From Streptomyces diastatochromogenes (GTDB lineage: Bacteria; Actinomycetota; Actinomycetes; Streptomycetales; Streptomycetaceae): a stretch of DNA of 64,000 nt. The notes below the pieces were generated by a model. It was given only the letters and a program-made list of their open reading frames with translations. It was not told where the DNA came from and made no database searches. Of this stretch, positions 52,000 to 60,410 are shown in pieces. The stretch covers positions 124,001 through 188,000 of the forward strand of contig NZ_MCGQ01000029.1 in the NCBI RefSeq assembly GCF_002242805.1, given 5' to 3'. Position 1 is the first letter of the stretch. Each line of letters starts with the position of its first letter. The translations under genes were made by a program, and so were the position numbers.

Positions 52000-53148
52000 G
52001 TGCCTGCCAACCTCCCCCTTTCTCGACTTCGCTCGAATGGGGGCGCCCCCATGACTTTCCTTCGCCGCGGCATAGCCGTGGTCGCCGCACTTCCGCTTCT
52101 CACGCTCGCCGCTTGCGGCTACGGGTCCGAGTCCAAGGCCGACAACGCCAAGGAGAAGGTCGCCGCCGGGTCGTCGAAGATCGACGGACTCGACTCCGTC
52201 AAGATCGGCTACTTCGGCAACCTGACCCACGGCACCGCCCTCGTCGCCCGTCAGCAGGGCTACTTCCAGAAGCAGCTGGGCGCCACCAAGGCCGCGTACC
52301 AGATCTTCAACGCCGGCCCCTCGGAGATCGAGGCCCTCAACTCGAAGTCCATCGACATCGGTTGGATCGGCCCGTCCCCGGCGATCAACGGCTACACCAA
52401 GGCCAACGGCACCAACCTGCGCATCATCGGCGGTTCGGCCTCCGGCGGCGTGAAGCTCGTCGTCAACCCGAAGAAGATCAAGTCCCTGAAGGACGTCAAG
52501 GGCAAGAAGATCGCGACCCCGCAGCTCGGCAACACCCAGGACGTGGCATTCCTCAACTGGATCGCCGACCAGGGCTGGAAGGTCGACGCGACCACCGGCA
52601 AGGGCGATGTGTCGGTGCTCCGCACCGACAACAAGATCACCCCGGACGCCTACGCGTCCGGTGCCATCGACGGCGCCTGGGTGCCGGAGCCGACCGCGTC
52701 CAAGCTGGTCGCGGAGGGCGGCAAGGTACTGCTCGACGAGGCGTCGCTGTGGCCGGACAAGAAGTTCGTGATCACGAACATCATCGTGCGGCAGGACTTC
52801 CTCAAGCAGCACCCGAAGGCCGTCGAAGCGGTGCTGAAGGCCTCGGTCGAGGCCAACAAGTGGATCAACGCCAACCCGGACCAGGCGAAGGCGGCCGCGA
52901 ACAAGCAGTTGGAGGCGGACTCCGGCAAGGCGCTTCCGGCGAAGGTCCTGGACCCGGCGTGGCAGTCCATCCAGTTCACCGATGACCCGCTGGCCTCCAC
53001 CCTCAACACCGAGGCGGAGCACGCGGTCAAGGCCGGTCTGCTGGAGAAGCCCAGCCTGAAGGGCATCTACGACCTCACGCTCCTCAACAAGGTCCTCAAG
53101 GCCGGCGGCGCAAGCACGGTCGACGACGCCGGTCTCGGCGCCAGCTGA
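52000..53148 (+). CDS. Sulfonate/sulfur-type ABC transporter binding lipoprotein
   Basis: A 382-residue substrate-binding lipoprotein of the NMT1/SsuA-like class. The lipobox LTLAAC places the lipidated Cys39 at the membrane outside. The mature part reads VKIGYFGNLTHGTALVARQQ, ALNSKSIDIGWIGPSPAING and IDGAWVPEPTASKLVAEGG, as in aliphatic sulfonate and taurine binders. GTG 52000 has GAGAGGA upstream and is the likely start; ATG 52051 gives a shorter, cleaner signal peptide. A repeat of palindromic type (52015-52052) lies between them. It works with the next two genes to import a sulfur compound. Confidence 0.85.
   Translation: MPANLPLSRLRSNGGAPMTFLRRGIAVVAALPLLTLAACGYGSESKADNAKEKVAAGSSKIDGLDSVKIGYFGNLTHGTALVARQQGYFQKQLGATKAAYQIFNAGPSEIEALNSKSIDIGWIGPSPAINGYTKANGTNLRIIGGSASGGVKLVVNPKKIKSLKDVKGKKIATPQLGNTQDVAFLNWIADQGWKVDATTGKGDVSVLRTDNKITPDAYASGAIDGAWVPEPTASKLVAEGGKVLLDEASLWPDKKFVITNIIVRQDFLKQHPKAVEAVLKASVEANKWINANPDQAKAAANKQLEADSGKALPAKVLDPAWQSIQFTDDPLASTLNTEAEHAVKAGLLEKPSLKGIYDLTLLNKVLKAGGASTVDDAGLGAS
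52015..52052. repeat. Palindromic element within the binding-protein start
   Basis: CTTTCTCGACTTCGCTCGAA is followed by ATGGGGGCGCCCCCAT, a perfect 16-bp palindrome at 52037-52052. The block resembles short palindromic repeats that occur at many places in Streptomyces genomes; that comparison is from memory. It adds about 13 residues (LSRLRSNGGAP) between the ribosome site and the signal peptide. Confidence 0.55.
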
Positions 53149-53183
53149 TCCCCGACCCGATGAGTTCCCAGGAGGTGACGACC

Positions 53184-53963
53184 ATGGCCACGACCCTCGC
53201 CAAGGCCGCCGAGACCGTGGAGTACGCGGCGCGCCTTGAGCATGTATCGAAGTCCTTCGCGGGACCGGGCGGGCAGCAGCTCGTCCTGGACGACATCAGC
53301 CTCGATGTCGCGCCCGGCGAGTTCGTCACCCTCCTGGGGGCCTCGGGCTGCGGCAAGTCCACACTGCTGAACCTGGTGGCGGGACTGGACCGGCCGACCG
53401 TCGGTTCGATCGCCACGGACGGCCGCCCGGCCCTGATGTTCCAGGAGCACGCCCTCTTCCCGTGGCTGACCGCGGGCAAGAACATCGAACTCGCCCTCAA
53501 GCTCAGGGGAGTTCCGAAGAACGAGCGCCGCGACAAGGCCGAGGAGCTGCTCGAACTCGTCCGGCTGAAGGGCGCGTACGGCAAGCGCGTCCACGAGCTG
53601 TCGGGCGGGATGCGGCAGCGCGTGGCGCTGGCCCGGGCGCTCGCCCAGGAGAGCAACCTGCTGCTGATGGACGAGCCGTTCGCGGCGCTGGACGCCATCA
53701 CGCGTGACGTGCTGCACGACGAGCTGACGCGGATCTGGGCGGAGACCGGCCTGTCCGTCCTCTTCGTCACGCACAACGTGCGCGAGGCGGTACGGCTCGC
53801 CCAGCGGGTGATCCTGCTGTCGTCCCGGCCCGGGCGGATCGCGCGCGAGTGGGCGGTGGACATCCCGCAGCCGCGGCGCATCGAGGACGCGCCCGTGGCC
53901 GAACTGTCCCTTGAGATCACTGATGTACTGCGTGGGGAGATCCGCCGTCATGGCCAGCACTGA
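53184..53963 (+). CDS. ABC transporter ATPase (SsuB-like)
   Basis: A 259-residue nucleotide-binding subunit. Walker A is LLGASGCGKSTLLNLVAGLD near residue 52, the Q-loop LMFQEHALFPWL, the signature LSGGMRQRVALARALA, Walker B NLLLMDEPFAALDAITRD and the H-loop VLFVTHNVREAVRLAQ. These match sulfonate/nitrate/taurine-type ATPases. ATG 53184 follows AGGAGGTGA. It powers the importer formed with the lipoprotein upstream and the permease downstream, whose start it overlaps by 14 bases. Confidence 0.9.
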   Translation: MATTLAKAAETVEYAARLEHVSKSFAGPGGQQLVLDDISLDVAPGEFVTLLGASGCGKSTLLNLVAGLDRPTVGSIATDGRPALMFQEHALFPWLTAGKNIELALKLRGVPKNERRDKAEELLELVRLKGAYGKRVHELSGGMRQRVALARALAQESNLLLMDEPFAALDAITRDVLHDELTRIWAETGLSVLFVTHNVREAVRLAQRVILLSSRPGRIAREWAVDIPQPRRIEDAPVAELSLEITDVLRGEIRRHGQH

Positions 53964-54828
53964 GACGACGTCGGCCCAGGACGCCGGAAGTGTCGAGGCC
54001 GGCCTCGACGCCCTGGAGACCACGGCCGCCGGCCGTACGCCGTTCGCGCAGACCTTCAAGAACAAGATCCTGCCGCCCATCATCGCCATCGCCGTGGTGC
54101 TGGTGGCCTGGACCCTGCTCTACCCGGTCGTCGACAACCCGTCGAAGCTGCCCTCCCCCAACGACGTATGGGCCGAGGTCGAGGACCAGTGGCTCAAGGG
54201 GACCCTCCTCGACTACATCTGGGGCAGCGTCTCCCGCGGTCTGCTCGGCTTCCTGCTGGCGCTGGCCATCGGTACGCCGCTGGGTCTGCTGGTGGCGCGA
54301 GTGAGGTTCGTGCGCGCGGCGTTCGGCCCGATCCTCTCCGGTCTGCAGTCGCTGCCCTCGGTCGCCTGGGTCGCGCCCGCGGTGATCTGGCTGGGCCTGG
54401 ACAACTCGGTGATGTTCACCGTGATCCTGCTCGGCGCCGTTCCCTCGATCGCCAACGGTCTGGTGTCGGGCGTCGACCAGGTGCCCCCGCTGTTCCTGCG
54501 CGCGGGCCGCACGCTGGGCGCCACGGGCCTGCGCGGCACCTGGCACATCGTGATGCCGGCGGCGCTGCCCGGCTATGTGGCCGGTCTGAAGCAGGGGTGG
54601 GCGTTCTCGTGGCGTTCGCTGATGGCCGCCGAGATCATCGCCCAGTCGCCGGACATGGGTATGGGACTGGGCCAGCTGCTGGAGGTGGGCCGCACGAACA
54701 GCAGCATGGCGACGGTCTTCCTCGCCATCCTGCTCATCCTGTTCGTCGGCATCGCCATCGACCTGCTGATCTTCAGCCCGCTGGAGCGGTGGGTGCTGCG
54801 CAGCCGCGGCCTGCTGGTGAAGAGCTGA
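53950..54828 (+). CDS. ABC transporter permease (SsuC-like)
   Basis: A 292-residue permease. After a polar N-terminus come about six membrane helices (PPIIAIAVVLVAWTLLYPVV first) with the BPD-transport loop RTLGATGLRGTWHIVMPAALP. The chain ends FSPLERWVLRSRGLLVKS. ATG 53950 overlaps the ATPase stop by 14 bases. This is the channel of the importer for a sulfonate or sulfate-like sulfur source. Confidence 0.9.
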   Translation: MASTETTSAQDAGSVEAGLDALETTAAGRTPFAQTFKNKILPPIIAIAVVLVAWTLLYPVVDNPSKLPSPNDVWAEVEDQWLKGTLLDYIWGSVSRGLLGFLLALAIGTPLGLLVARVRFVRAAFGPILSGLQSLPSVAWVAPAVIWLGLDNSVMFTVILLGAVPSIANGLVSGVDQVPPLFLRAGRTLGATGLRGTWHIVMPAALPGYVAGLKQGWAFSWRSLMAAEIIAQSPDMGMGLGQLLEVGRTNSSMATVFLAILLILFVGIAIDLLIFSPLERWVLRSRGLLVKS

Positions 54829-54834
54829 GGTCGC

Positions 54835-55584
54835 ATGCGCACCAAGCCGGTTCGTCCCGTCCTCGTAGTGATCGCCCACGGCAGCCGCGACCCGCGGCAC
54901 GCGGCGACCGTGCACGCGCTCGTCCGGCGTGTGCGGTCGCTGCGGCCGGGGCTGCGCGTGGAGACCGGCTTCCTGGACTTCACCCTCCCCTCCGTGCACG
55001 GGGTGCTGGAGTCCCTGGCGGCGGAGGGCGTGCGTGACGTCGTAGCGCTGCCGCTGCTGCTGACCCGTGCCTTCCACGCGAAGGCCGACATCCCCGCCGT
55101 CCTGCGGGACGCCCCGCCCCAGCTCCGCATCCGCCAGGCGGACGTGCTCGGCCCGTCCCCGCTCCTGCTGGCGGCGCTGGAACGACGGCTGTACGAGGCG
55201 GGGCTGACGCCCGCCGACAAGTCCTCGACCGGGGTCGTGCTGGCCTCGGCGGGGTCCAGTGACCCGGAGGCGATCGCGGTGATCGCAGACATCGCGCGGG
55301 AGTGGTGGCACACCGGTTGGTGCGCCGTGCGGCCCGCGTTCGCCTCCGCATCCCTTCCCCGCACCGAGGACGCGGTACGGGAGTTGCGCGCCCTCGGCTG
55401 CGAGCGGGTGGCGGTCGCGCCGTACGTGCTGGCCCCCGGCTTCCTGCCGGACCGCATCGCGCGCGGCGCGGCCGAGGCGGACGTCCTGGCGGACGTGCTG
55501 GGCCCGGCGCCGGAGGTGGCACGGGTGCTGCTGGAGCGGTACGACGAGGCGCGCCTGCCGGTGCCGGCGGCGCTCGGCGCCTGA
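54835..55584 (+). CDS. Sirohydrochlorin chelatase / CbiX-like protein
   Basis: A 249-residue protein with two CbiX/SirB-like halves: the first with VVIAHGSRDPRHAATVHALV (metal-binding His) and LPLLLTRAFHAKADIPAVLR, the second with VLASAGSSDPEAIAVIADIA and YVLAPGFLPDRIARGA. It probably inserts ferrous iron into sirohydrochlorin to make siroheme, the cofactor of the sulfite reductase seven kilobases upstream. It starts 6 bases after the permease stop, closing the operon. A strong terminator follows. Confidence 0.85.
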   Translation: MRTKPVRPVLVVIAHGSRDPRHAATVHALVRRVRSLRPGLRVETGFLDFTLPSVHGVLESLAAEGVRDVVALPLLLTRAFHAKADIPAVLRDAPPQLRIRQADVLGPSPLLLAALERRLYEAGLTPADKSSTGVVLASAGSSDPEAIAVIADIAREWWHTGWCAVRPAFASASLPRTEDAVRELRALGCERVAVAPYVLAPGFLPDRIARGAAEADVLADVLGPAPEVARVLLERYDEARLPVPAALGA

Positions 55585-55700
55585 CGGCCGCGTCGCGCCC
55601 CCGGCTGGGGCCGTGGGTCGGGCCCGGTCAGACCGTGCCGCTCAGGCCGGGCCTGGAACCGGACCTCGGTGACCGGGTCCGGGCGGTGCTGCACGCCAGG

Positions 55701-55748
55701 TGAGCGGCGGACGGGGCCCCGTGTCGGCGGCGGGGCCCCGTCTGCTCA
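55701..55748. terminator. Long terminator hairpin
   Basis: GACGGGGCCCCG (55710-55721) pairs with CGGGGCCCCGTC (55731-55742), a perfect 12-bp stem with a 9-base loop; flanking TGAGC and GCTCA can extend it. It sits between the sulfur operon and the convergent small genes. Confidence 0.75.
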
Positions 55749-56068
55749 CAGGCCAAGTACCTGCATGAACTGCTGGGTGAACGCGAGGCTGCCGGTGCCG
55801 GCCGAGGCGCCGATGCTGATGGCCTCCAGGGCGGAGCGGATACGGCCGCGGTTCGGCGGCCCACCGTCCTCGAGGGCTCCATCAGCGCGCCCCGGATGGT
55901 CTCTCCGTGGCGCACGAGGCCCGGGTACTCGGCGCGCAGTGCTTCCATCAGCCCGTCCGAGAGCCGGACGAGGCCCTCCGAGGCCGGTGCGTAGGGGTCG
56001 ATCGTGCCACGGCCGAGATCGCCGATGCCGGCGGGACCGTTGAAGTTCCCGTAGTTGTATGTGCTCAT
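55746..56068 (-). pseudogene. Small unknown gene, frameshifted
   Basis: ATG 56068 has AGGACAGGAAG upstream and starts STYNYGNFNGPAGIGDLGRG, followed by SEGLVRLSDGLMEALRAEYP and HGETIRGA. In this frame the rest turns into low-complexity Arg/Pro/Ser sequence ending at 55628. The adjacent frame gives a sensible end, DGALEDGGPPNRGRIRSALE and ISIGASAGTGSLAFTQQFMQ, stopping at 55746. A single lost base near GGGGCGCGCTGATGG (about 55887) would restore one protein of about 107 residues. It is either a pseudogene or a sequencing error. I recognise no family. It shares a motif with the neighbouring gene. Confidence 0.6.
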
Positions 56069-56112
56069 CTTCCTGTCCTGACTCCTGCTCAGTGAGGGCC
56101 GGCGGGCTGAGG

Positions 56113-56487
56113 TCACGGCCCGGGCATGGCGATCGTGCCGTTGATGCCGAAGATGCTGGGACCGCTGACGTTACCGATGTTGCAGCCCGCGCCCGGGGCC
56201 TGCGCGACGTTGGCGCGTTTCAGCTCGTTCAGCCGGTCCTCCGCCGCGGCCTCCACGTGCGGCGCTGCACGGCCGAGGTCGGTCCGGGTGGTCGCGTGGG
56301 CGCGGAGTGGGCCGAAAATCGCCACCCATCCGAGTGATCCGTACCCGTTGACCAAGGCCCGCCCTCCCACCGGAACGGCGAGCGGCACGATCATCGCGAG
56401 GCACGCCGAGCGGCGGTCGGGGGCCATGAGGCCGATGCCGGGGCCGTACCGCGGCAGCGCCGGTAATGGCCTCGCCGTCACACTCAT
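56113..56487 (-). CDS. Unknown small protein with C-terminal glycine motif
   Basis: A 124-residue protein. ATG 56487 follows a GGGGGA ribosome site. A hydrophobic part (ACLAMIVPLAVPVGGRALVN, then SLGWVAIFGPLR) precedes a helical stretch (EDRLNELKRANVAQAPG) and a striking tail CNIGNVSGPSIFGINGTIAMP. That tail aligns with the start of the following gene's product (YNYGNFNGPAGIGDLGRGTI), so the two probably belong together; 44 bases separate stop and start. No known family or enzyme motif is seen. Confidence 0.6.
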   Translation of the reverse strand: MSVTARPLPALPRYGPGIGLMAPDRRSACLAMIVPLAVPVGGRALVNGYGSLGWVAIFGPLRAHATTRTDLGRAAPHVEAAAEDRLNELKRANVAQAPGAGCNIGNVSGPSIFGINGTIAMPGP

Positions 56488-56711
56488 CCGTCCCCCTCGG
56501 CCGTTCCGCGCGCTTCACCCTAGGGACAACCCGCGGGGTTTGTCGCGGGGTTCCGAGGAGCCGGGCCGCCGCGGTCCGGCACTCCCCTGTGACGTCGGAC
56601 CGCGGTCGGCTCTTCGTTCTGCGTCAGCTCCTGCGGATGTGTCACCGGCAAGGGGAATCCATCACACCGGAGGGATGTTTATCAGCCAACCTTCCCTCGG
56701 CGCCGAGAAGT

Positions 56712-57353
56712 TCAGTCGAAGCGAAGGGCTCCCGTGCGGGTGCGCTTGAGTTCGAAGAAGTCGGGATGGCGGGCCAGCACCCGGAAGCTGTCGAAGAGTT
56801 CGGCCGCCTCGGCGCCGCGCGGGATCGCTCGCAGGACGGGGCCGAACCACACCGTGCCGTCGACATGGATCGTGGGCGTGCCCACATAGCCGCCCGACTC
56901 TTCTTCGGCGCCCGCCGTGTGGCTGCGGCGCACCGCGTCGTCGTAGGACGGGTCGTGCGCCGCAGCCAACAGCTCGGCGGGGAGCCCGAGTTCGGCCAGG
57001 GACTCGGCGATCACCGCGTCGAAGTCCTTGATCTCCCGCTCGTGGATCCGGGTGCCGAACGCGGTGTACAGGTCGCGCAGCACCTTCTCGCCGTGCTGTT
57101 CGGCGGCGGCCACGGCGACCCGGACCGGGCCGATCGAGCGGTCGACCAAGTCGCGGTACCAGTCGGGGAGTTCATTTCCGATGTTGTGCAGATACAGGCT
57201 CATGGCGTGGAAGCGGAGGTCGAGCGGACGGGTGCGCTCGACCTCCAGCAGCCAGCGGGAGGTGATCCAGGCGAACGGGCAGGCGGGGTCGAAGTAGAAG
57301 TCGACTCGGGTCGGGTCGGGGTGTGTCGTACGGCTGTGCTCGGTAGGCGTCAT
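56712..57353 (-). CDS. DsbA-family oxidoreductase, Rv2466c-like
   Basis: A 213-residue thioredoxin-fold protein of the DsbA/FrnE type. It closely recalls mycobacterial Rv2466c, a mycothiol-dependent nitroreductase: FYFDPACPFAWITSRWLLEV, LYTAFGTRIHEREIKDFDAV, GTPTIHVDGTVWFGPVLRAI and FFELKRTRTGALRFD. The active-site motif here is CPFA where that family has CPWC, so the second cysteine is missing. ATG 57353 starts at the domain, and the longer frame to 57593 overlaps the sigma-factor gene. It lies 55 bases downstream of that sigma gene and may be under its control. Confidence 0.85.
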   Translation of the reverse strand: MTPTEHSRTTHPDPTRVDFYFDPACPFAWITSRWLLEVERTRPLDLRFHAMSLYLHNIGNELPDWYRDLVDRSIGPVRVAVAAAEQHGEKVLRDLYTAFGTRIHEREIKDFDAVIAESLAELGLPAELLAAAHDPSYDDAVRRSHTAGAEEESGGYVGTPTIHVDGTVWFGPVLRAIPRGAEAAELFDSFRVLARHPDFFELKRTRTGALRFD

Positions 57354-57408
57354 GGCGCCGACGCTAGTCCGCCAATGGTGCAGAATCCCGACCCAATCCA
57401 CCCCTCTT

Positions 57409-58323
57409 TCAGTGGTCCACTTCTGGCTCCCCCGGCGCGGCGGCGATCTCGATCTCCCGCAGGCGTTCCGGCTCGGCGACGACCTCGATCCGGGTGATCC
57501 GGCCGCCGTCGTCGAACGTGAAGGCCAGGACCACACGGAGCCGCCCGTACGGCGCCATGACCAGGCCGAACCGGCCGTCCAGCAGGGCGACACCGGTGAA
57601 CTGGGCCCGGGCCACGGCGGCCATGGCGCCCTGGGCGACGGGCTCGGCGCCGCGGACCGTGATCGGTCCGGGGGTGGGGACGACCCGGGCGTCGGCGTGC
57701 AGCACCACGTCCGGGGCGAGCAGGGCGACCAGGGCCGCGAAGTCTCCGCCCCGGGTCGCGGCCAGGAAGGCCTCGACGGCCTCCCTACGGCGGCCCGCGT
57801 CGGCGGTGGGCGCGGGGGCCCGGCCCCGGACCCGGCGGCGGGCCCGGCTGGCCAGCTGCCGGGTGGCGGCCGTGGTCTTCTCCAGCAGCGGGGCGATGTC
57901 GTCGAAGGGCACGGCGAACAGGTCGTGCAGGACGAAGGCGACCCGCTCGGCGGGGGCCAGGGTGTCCAGGACGACGAGCAGGGCGACGCCGACCTCGTCG
58001 GCCAGCAGCGCCTCGCGCGCCGGGTCGCCCGCCGCGCCGCCGAGGGCCGTGTCCGGCTCGTGGGCGTCGAGGGGGTCCTCCCGCCGGTTCCGGCGCGTGC
58101 GCAGCTGGTTGAGGCACACCCGGGTCACCACCGTGGTCAGCCAGCCGGTGAGGTTCTCGACCTCGCCGATGTCGGCCTGCTGGGCCCGCAGCCAGGCGTC
58201 CTGCAGCGCGTCGTCCGCCTCGGCGGCCGAACCGAGCAACCGGTACGCGACCGCCGCGAGATGCGCCCGGTCCGCCTCGAACCGCGCCGCAAGCCGTGCG
58301 CTGTCCCCTGTGATGCCGTCCAC
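57409..58323 (-). CDS. ECF sigma factor, ECF41/SigJ-like with SnoaL extension
   Basis: A 304-residue sigma factor. Region 2 reads ARFEADRAHLAAVAYRLLGS and AEADDALQDAWLRAQQ; region 4 has TLAPAERVAFVLHDLFAVPF and DDIAPLLEKTTAATRQLASR. The last 100 residues are a SnoaL-like domain (AAVEAFLAATRGGDFAALVA, DGRFGLVMAPYGRLRVVLAF) that in this group takes the place of an anti-sigma factor. GTG 58323 precedes the domain; the frame's start at 58401 has an Arg-rich, unusual leader. The usual neighbours of this type are small oxidoreductases; here the Rv2466c-like gene follows. Confidence 0.85.
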   Translation of the reverse strand: MDGITGDSARLAARFEADRAHLAAVAYRLLGSAAEADDALQDAWLRAQQADIGEVENLTGWLTTVVTRVCLNQLRTRRNRREDPLDAHEPDTALGGAAGDPAREALLADEVGVALLVVLDTLAPAERVAFVLHDLFAVPFDDIAPLLEKTTAATRQLASRARRRVRGRAPAPTADAGRRREAVEAFLAATRGGDFAALVALLAPDVVLHADARVVPTPGPITVRGAEPVAQGAMAAVARAQFTGVALLDGRFGLVMAPYGRLRVVLAFTFDDGGRITRIEVVAEPERLREIEIAAAPGEPEVDH

Positions 58324-58423
58324 CGTGCCCCCGTCACTTCCCTCACGCCCGCGCACCGCGAGCCCCCGGCACACGAAACGCCAACCCGGCCGGAAGATCA
58401 ACCGCCTTTGCGCGGTCAGCCGT

Positions 58424-59443
58424 TCACCGGTCGGCCGCCCCCACCGCCTCCTCGGCCAGTCGCAGCAGTTCCGCGATCGGCAGGGAGCCCGCCGGCCGGT
58501 GTTCGCGGGCGAAACGGTTGGCGAGGCGCTGCAGCAGTTCGTTCAGCGGGGTCGGTGTGCCGTGCAGGCGGCCGAGGAGGACGATCTCGCCGTTGAGGTG
58601 GTCCGCCTCGATGGTGCCGGTGCCGCGGACGAGGGACTGCCAGGAGGAGCCGCCACCGCGCGGTGACCCGTCGAGCGGGACCAGGGTGACCTTGTCCGCG
58701 CGTGCCTCCTTCTGTTCCTGGGCGCTCGCGTACGCGATGCCGGCGGCGTCGAGCACGGCCTCCCCCTCGGCCCGCACGCTCGCGTACAGGGCCATGGCCT
58801 GCTCGCTGTCGACAGGCCCGCTCACGGCTTCCAGAGCGTTGCCGAGGTTGCCGAGCAGCTTGGCGTACTGCCAGCGGGCCACGTCCGGCACGACCGGCGC
58901 CTCGAAGCGGGCGGCCGCCAGGTCGGCGGCGATGCGCCGGGCGGTGTCGTCGGCGCCGTGCGGGTACCGGCCCAGGTGCAGGATGCCGGTGAGCGGGGTG
59001 CCGGCGGCGGAGACGACGCCGGGTTCCACGAAGGTCGACGGCAGCCAGACACAGACGCCGTACACCTGCCGGAAGCGGCGTAGCGCCAGCCGCTGGCCCT
59101 CCACCCCGTTCTGCAGACAGACGAGCGGCAGCCGCTCGGCCGCCGTACCCCCGCCCGCCACCGGCGCCTCGCCCCAGGCTTCCAGGGCGGCCACCGTGTC
59201 CTGAGTCTTCACGGCCAGCAGCAGGACGTCGTCGGCGCGCAACTCGCCGAGCGGGTCGGGTCCCTCGACGGCGGGCAGCCGGTACGTCGACTCGCCCTCC
59301 GGCACCCGCAGCTTCAGCCCCCGCTCGGCGAGTGCCGCCAGGTGCTGCCCACGGGCGACGAGTACGACCTCACGCCCGGCCTGGGCCAGCCGCCCGCCGA
59401 CGGTGCCGCCGACCGCCCCTGCCCCGATGATGATGTAGCGCAT
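58424..59443 (-). CDS. Ketopantoate reductase-like (ApbA/PanE) oxidoreductase
   Basis: A 339-residue two-domain enzyme. The Rossmann domain opens MRYIIIGAGAVGGTVGGRLA, and the substrate domain has ADDVLLLAVKTQDTVAALEA, VCLQNGVEGQR and YAKLLGNLGNALEA with a catalytic Lys candidate. ApbA/PanE enzymes reduce 2-dehydropantoate or similar keto acids with NADPH. Location and absence of other pantothenate genes make the true substrate uncertain. It is 27 bases downstream of the DUF1697 gene, so probably co-transcribed. Confidence 0.8.
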   Translation of the reverse strand: MRYIIIGAGAVGGTVGGRLAQAGREVVLVARGQHLAALAERGLKLRVPEGESTYRLPAVEGPDPLGELRADDVLLLAVKTQDTVAALEAWGEAPVAGGGTAAERLPLVCLQNGVEGQRLALRRFRQVYGVCVWLPSTFVEPGVVSAAGTPLTGILHLGRYPHGADDTARRIAADLAAARFEAPVVPDVARWQYAKLLGNLGNALEAVSGPVDSEQAMALYASVRAEGEAVLDAAGIAYASAQEQKEARADKVTLVPLDGSPRGGGSSWQSLVRGTGTIEADHLNGEIVLLGRLHGTPTPLNELLQRLANRFAREHRPAGSLPIAELLRLAEEAVGAADR

Positions 59444-59470
59444 GGCGCAGAGCCTCGCACACCGGCCCCG

Positions 59471-60022
59471 TCACCCTTCCGGAGCGGTCAACTCGACCAG
59501 TTTGAGGACCGTGTTCCAGTTCCGGCTGGTGGCGATCACGCCCTTGGTGATCCGCGGCCGGGACAGGGCCTCGGCGAGCTTGGAGCGGCCGAGGCCCTCC
59601 GGGGCGTACAGGTACAGACAGCGGTCGCCGAGGCGGAACTCCTCGGGGAGCCGGTCGGCGGGGTCGATCTCCGCGAAGCGCTCCGCGGTGACCGGTGCGG
59701 AGAAGTAGGTGACGTGCAGCTGCTTGGCCTCCAGTTCGGCGGCCGGGAACGGGCAGGCCTCGGCCACCGCCCGCAGATAGGCGTGGTCGCGCACGATGAC
59801 GTCGACCGGGAAGCCGAACCGCTCCTCGATGGCCCGGGCCAACTCGGCCGCCAGGGACTCCTCGTCGCCCCGGCCGGCGCTGAAGACCGCCTGCCCGCTC
59901 TGCAGATGGGTCCGTACGCCCTCGTAGCCCAGGCCGGTCATGAGCGTGCGCAGATCGGCCATCGGGAGCTTCTTGCTGCCGCCGACGTTGATTCCGCGCA
60001 GCAGCGCCGCATAGGTGGTCAT
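59471..60022 (-). CDS. DUF1697 protein
   Basis: A 183-residue protein beginning TTYAALLRGINVGGSKKLPM, then ADLRTLMTGLGYEGVRTHLQ and SGQAVFSAGRG, the hallmark of DUF1697. The end has YFSAPVTAERFAEIDPADRL and LGRSKLAEALSRPRITKGVI. Function is unknown; the family is widespread in Streptomyces. The start ATG at 60022 begins at the domain. Confidence 0.85.
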   Translation of the reverse strand: MTTYAALLRGINVGGSKKLPMADLRTLMTGLGYEGVRTHLQSGQAVFSAGRGDEESLAAELARAIEERFGFPVDVIVRDHAYLRAVAEACPFPAAELEAKQLHVTYFSAPVTAERFAEIDPADRLPEEFRLGDRCLYLYAPEGLGRSKLAEALSRPRITKGVIATSRNWNTVLKLVELTAPEG

Positions 60023-60410
60023 CCGGCCACCCTAGAGCGGCCGTCGTGCCCCGTGGGGGTGGGCACGACGGCCGTACCCGTGCATGCGCCGGGTTGCGCG
60101 AAACTCTGTCCGATCCGGAGGGTGCGGATCAACTCCTACGCCCAGCTGTGACTTGTTCAACAACCTTTCGTAATCACAAAGTGGATCTCTGTCGGCGGAT
60201 CGGACATCCCTGAGTCCCGCCCCCGAGAGCCGGCCGCGAGAACCCCGATAGATGTAAGGGGCCGTGGTCCTCCCCAGCGGTGACCCGGGCCCTCGGCACT
60301 TCACCGGACAGCACGACGAGGCGTCCTTATCCGGCCCATACCGTCGAAGTCGAGCAACAGAAGACGTGGCGGCAGGGGGCCGTCACCGCACACGAGGGGG
60401 ACATCCCGTC
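60023..60410. other. 388-base intergenic region
   Basis: No gene is supported here. It is the promoter region for both DUF1697 and the second MMPL gene. An inverted repeat TTGTTCAACAA lies at 60153-60163 in a locally AT-richer stretch (TTCGTAATCACAAAGTGG). No riboswitch or other RNA structure is recognised with confidence. Confidence 0.4.

Noticed and set aside
55302..55703. Open frame across the end of the chelatase gene and beyond
   Set aside because: It is an alternate frame of the chelatase with Gly/Ala/Arg bias and no features.
60032..60304. Minus-strand frame in the 388-base intergenic region
   Set aside because: No ribosome site, Arg/Gly/Pro composition, no family pattern.
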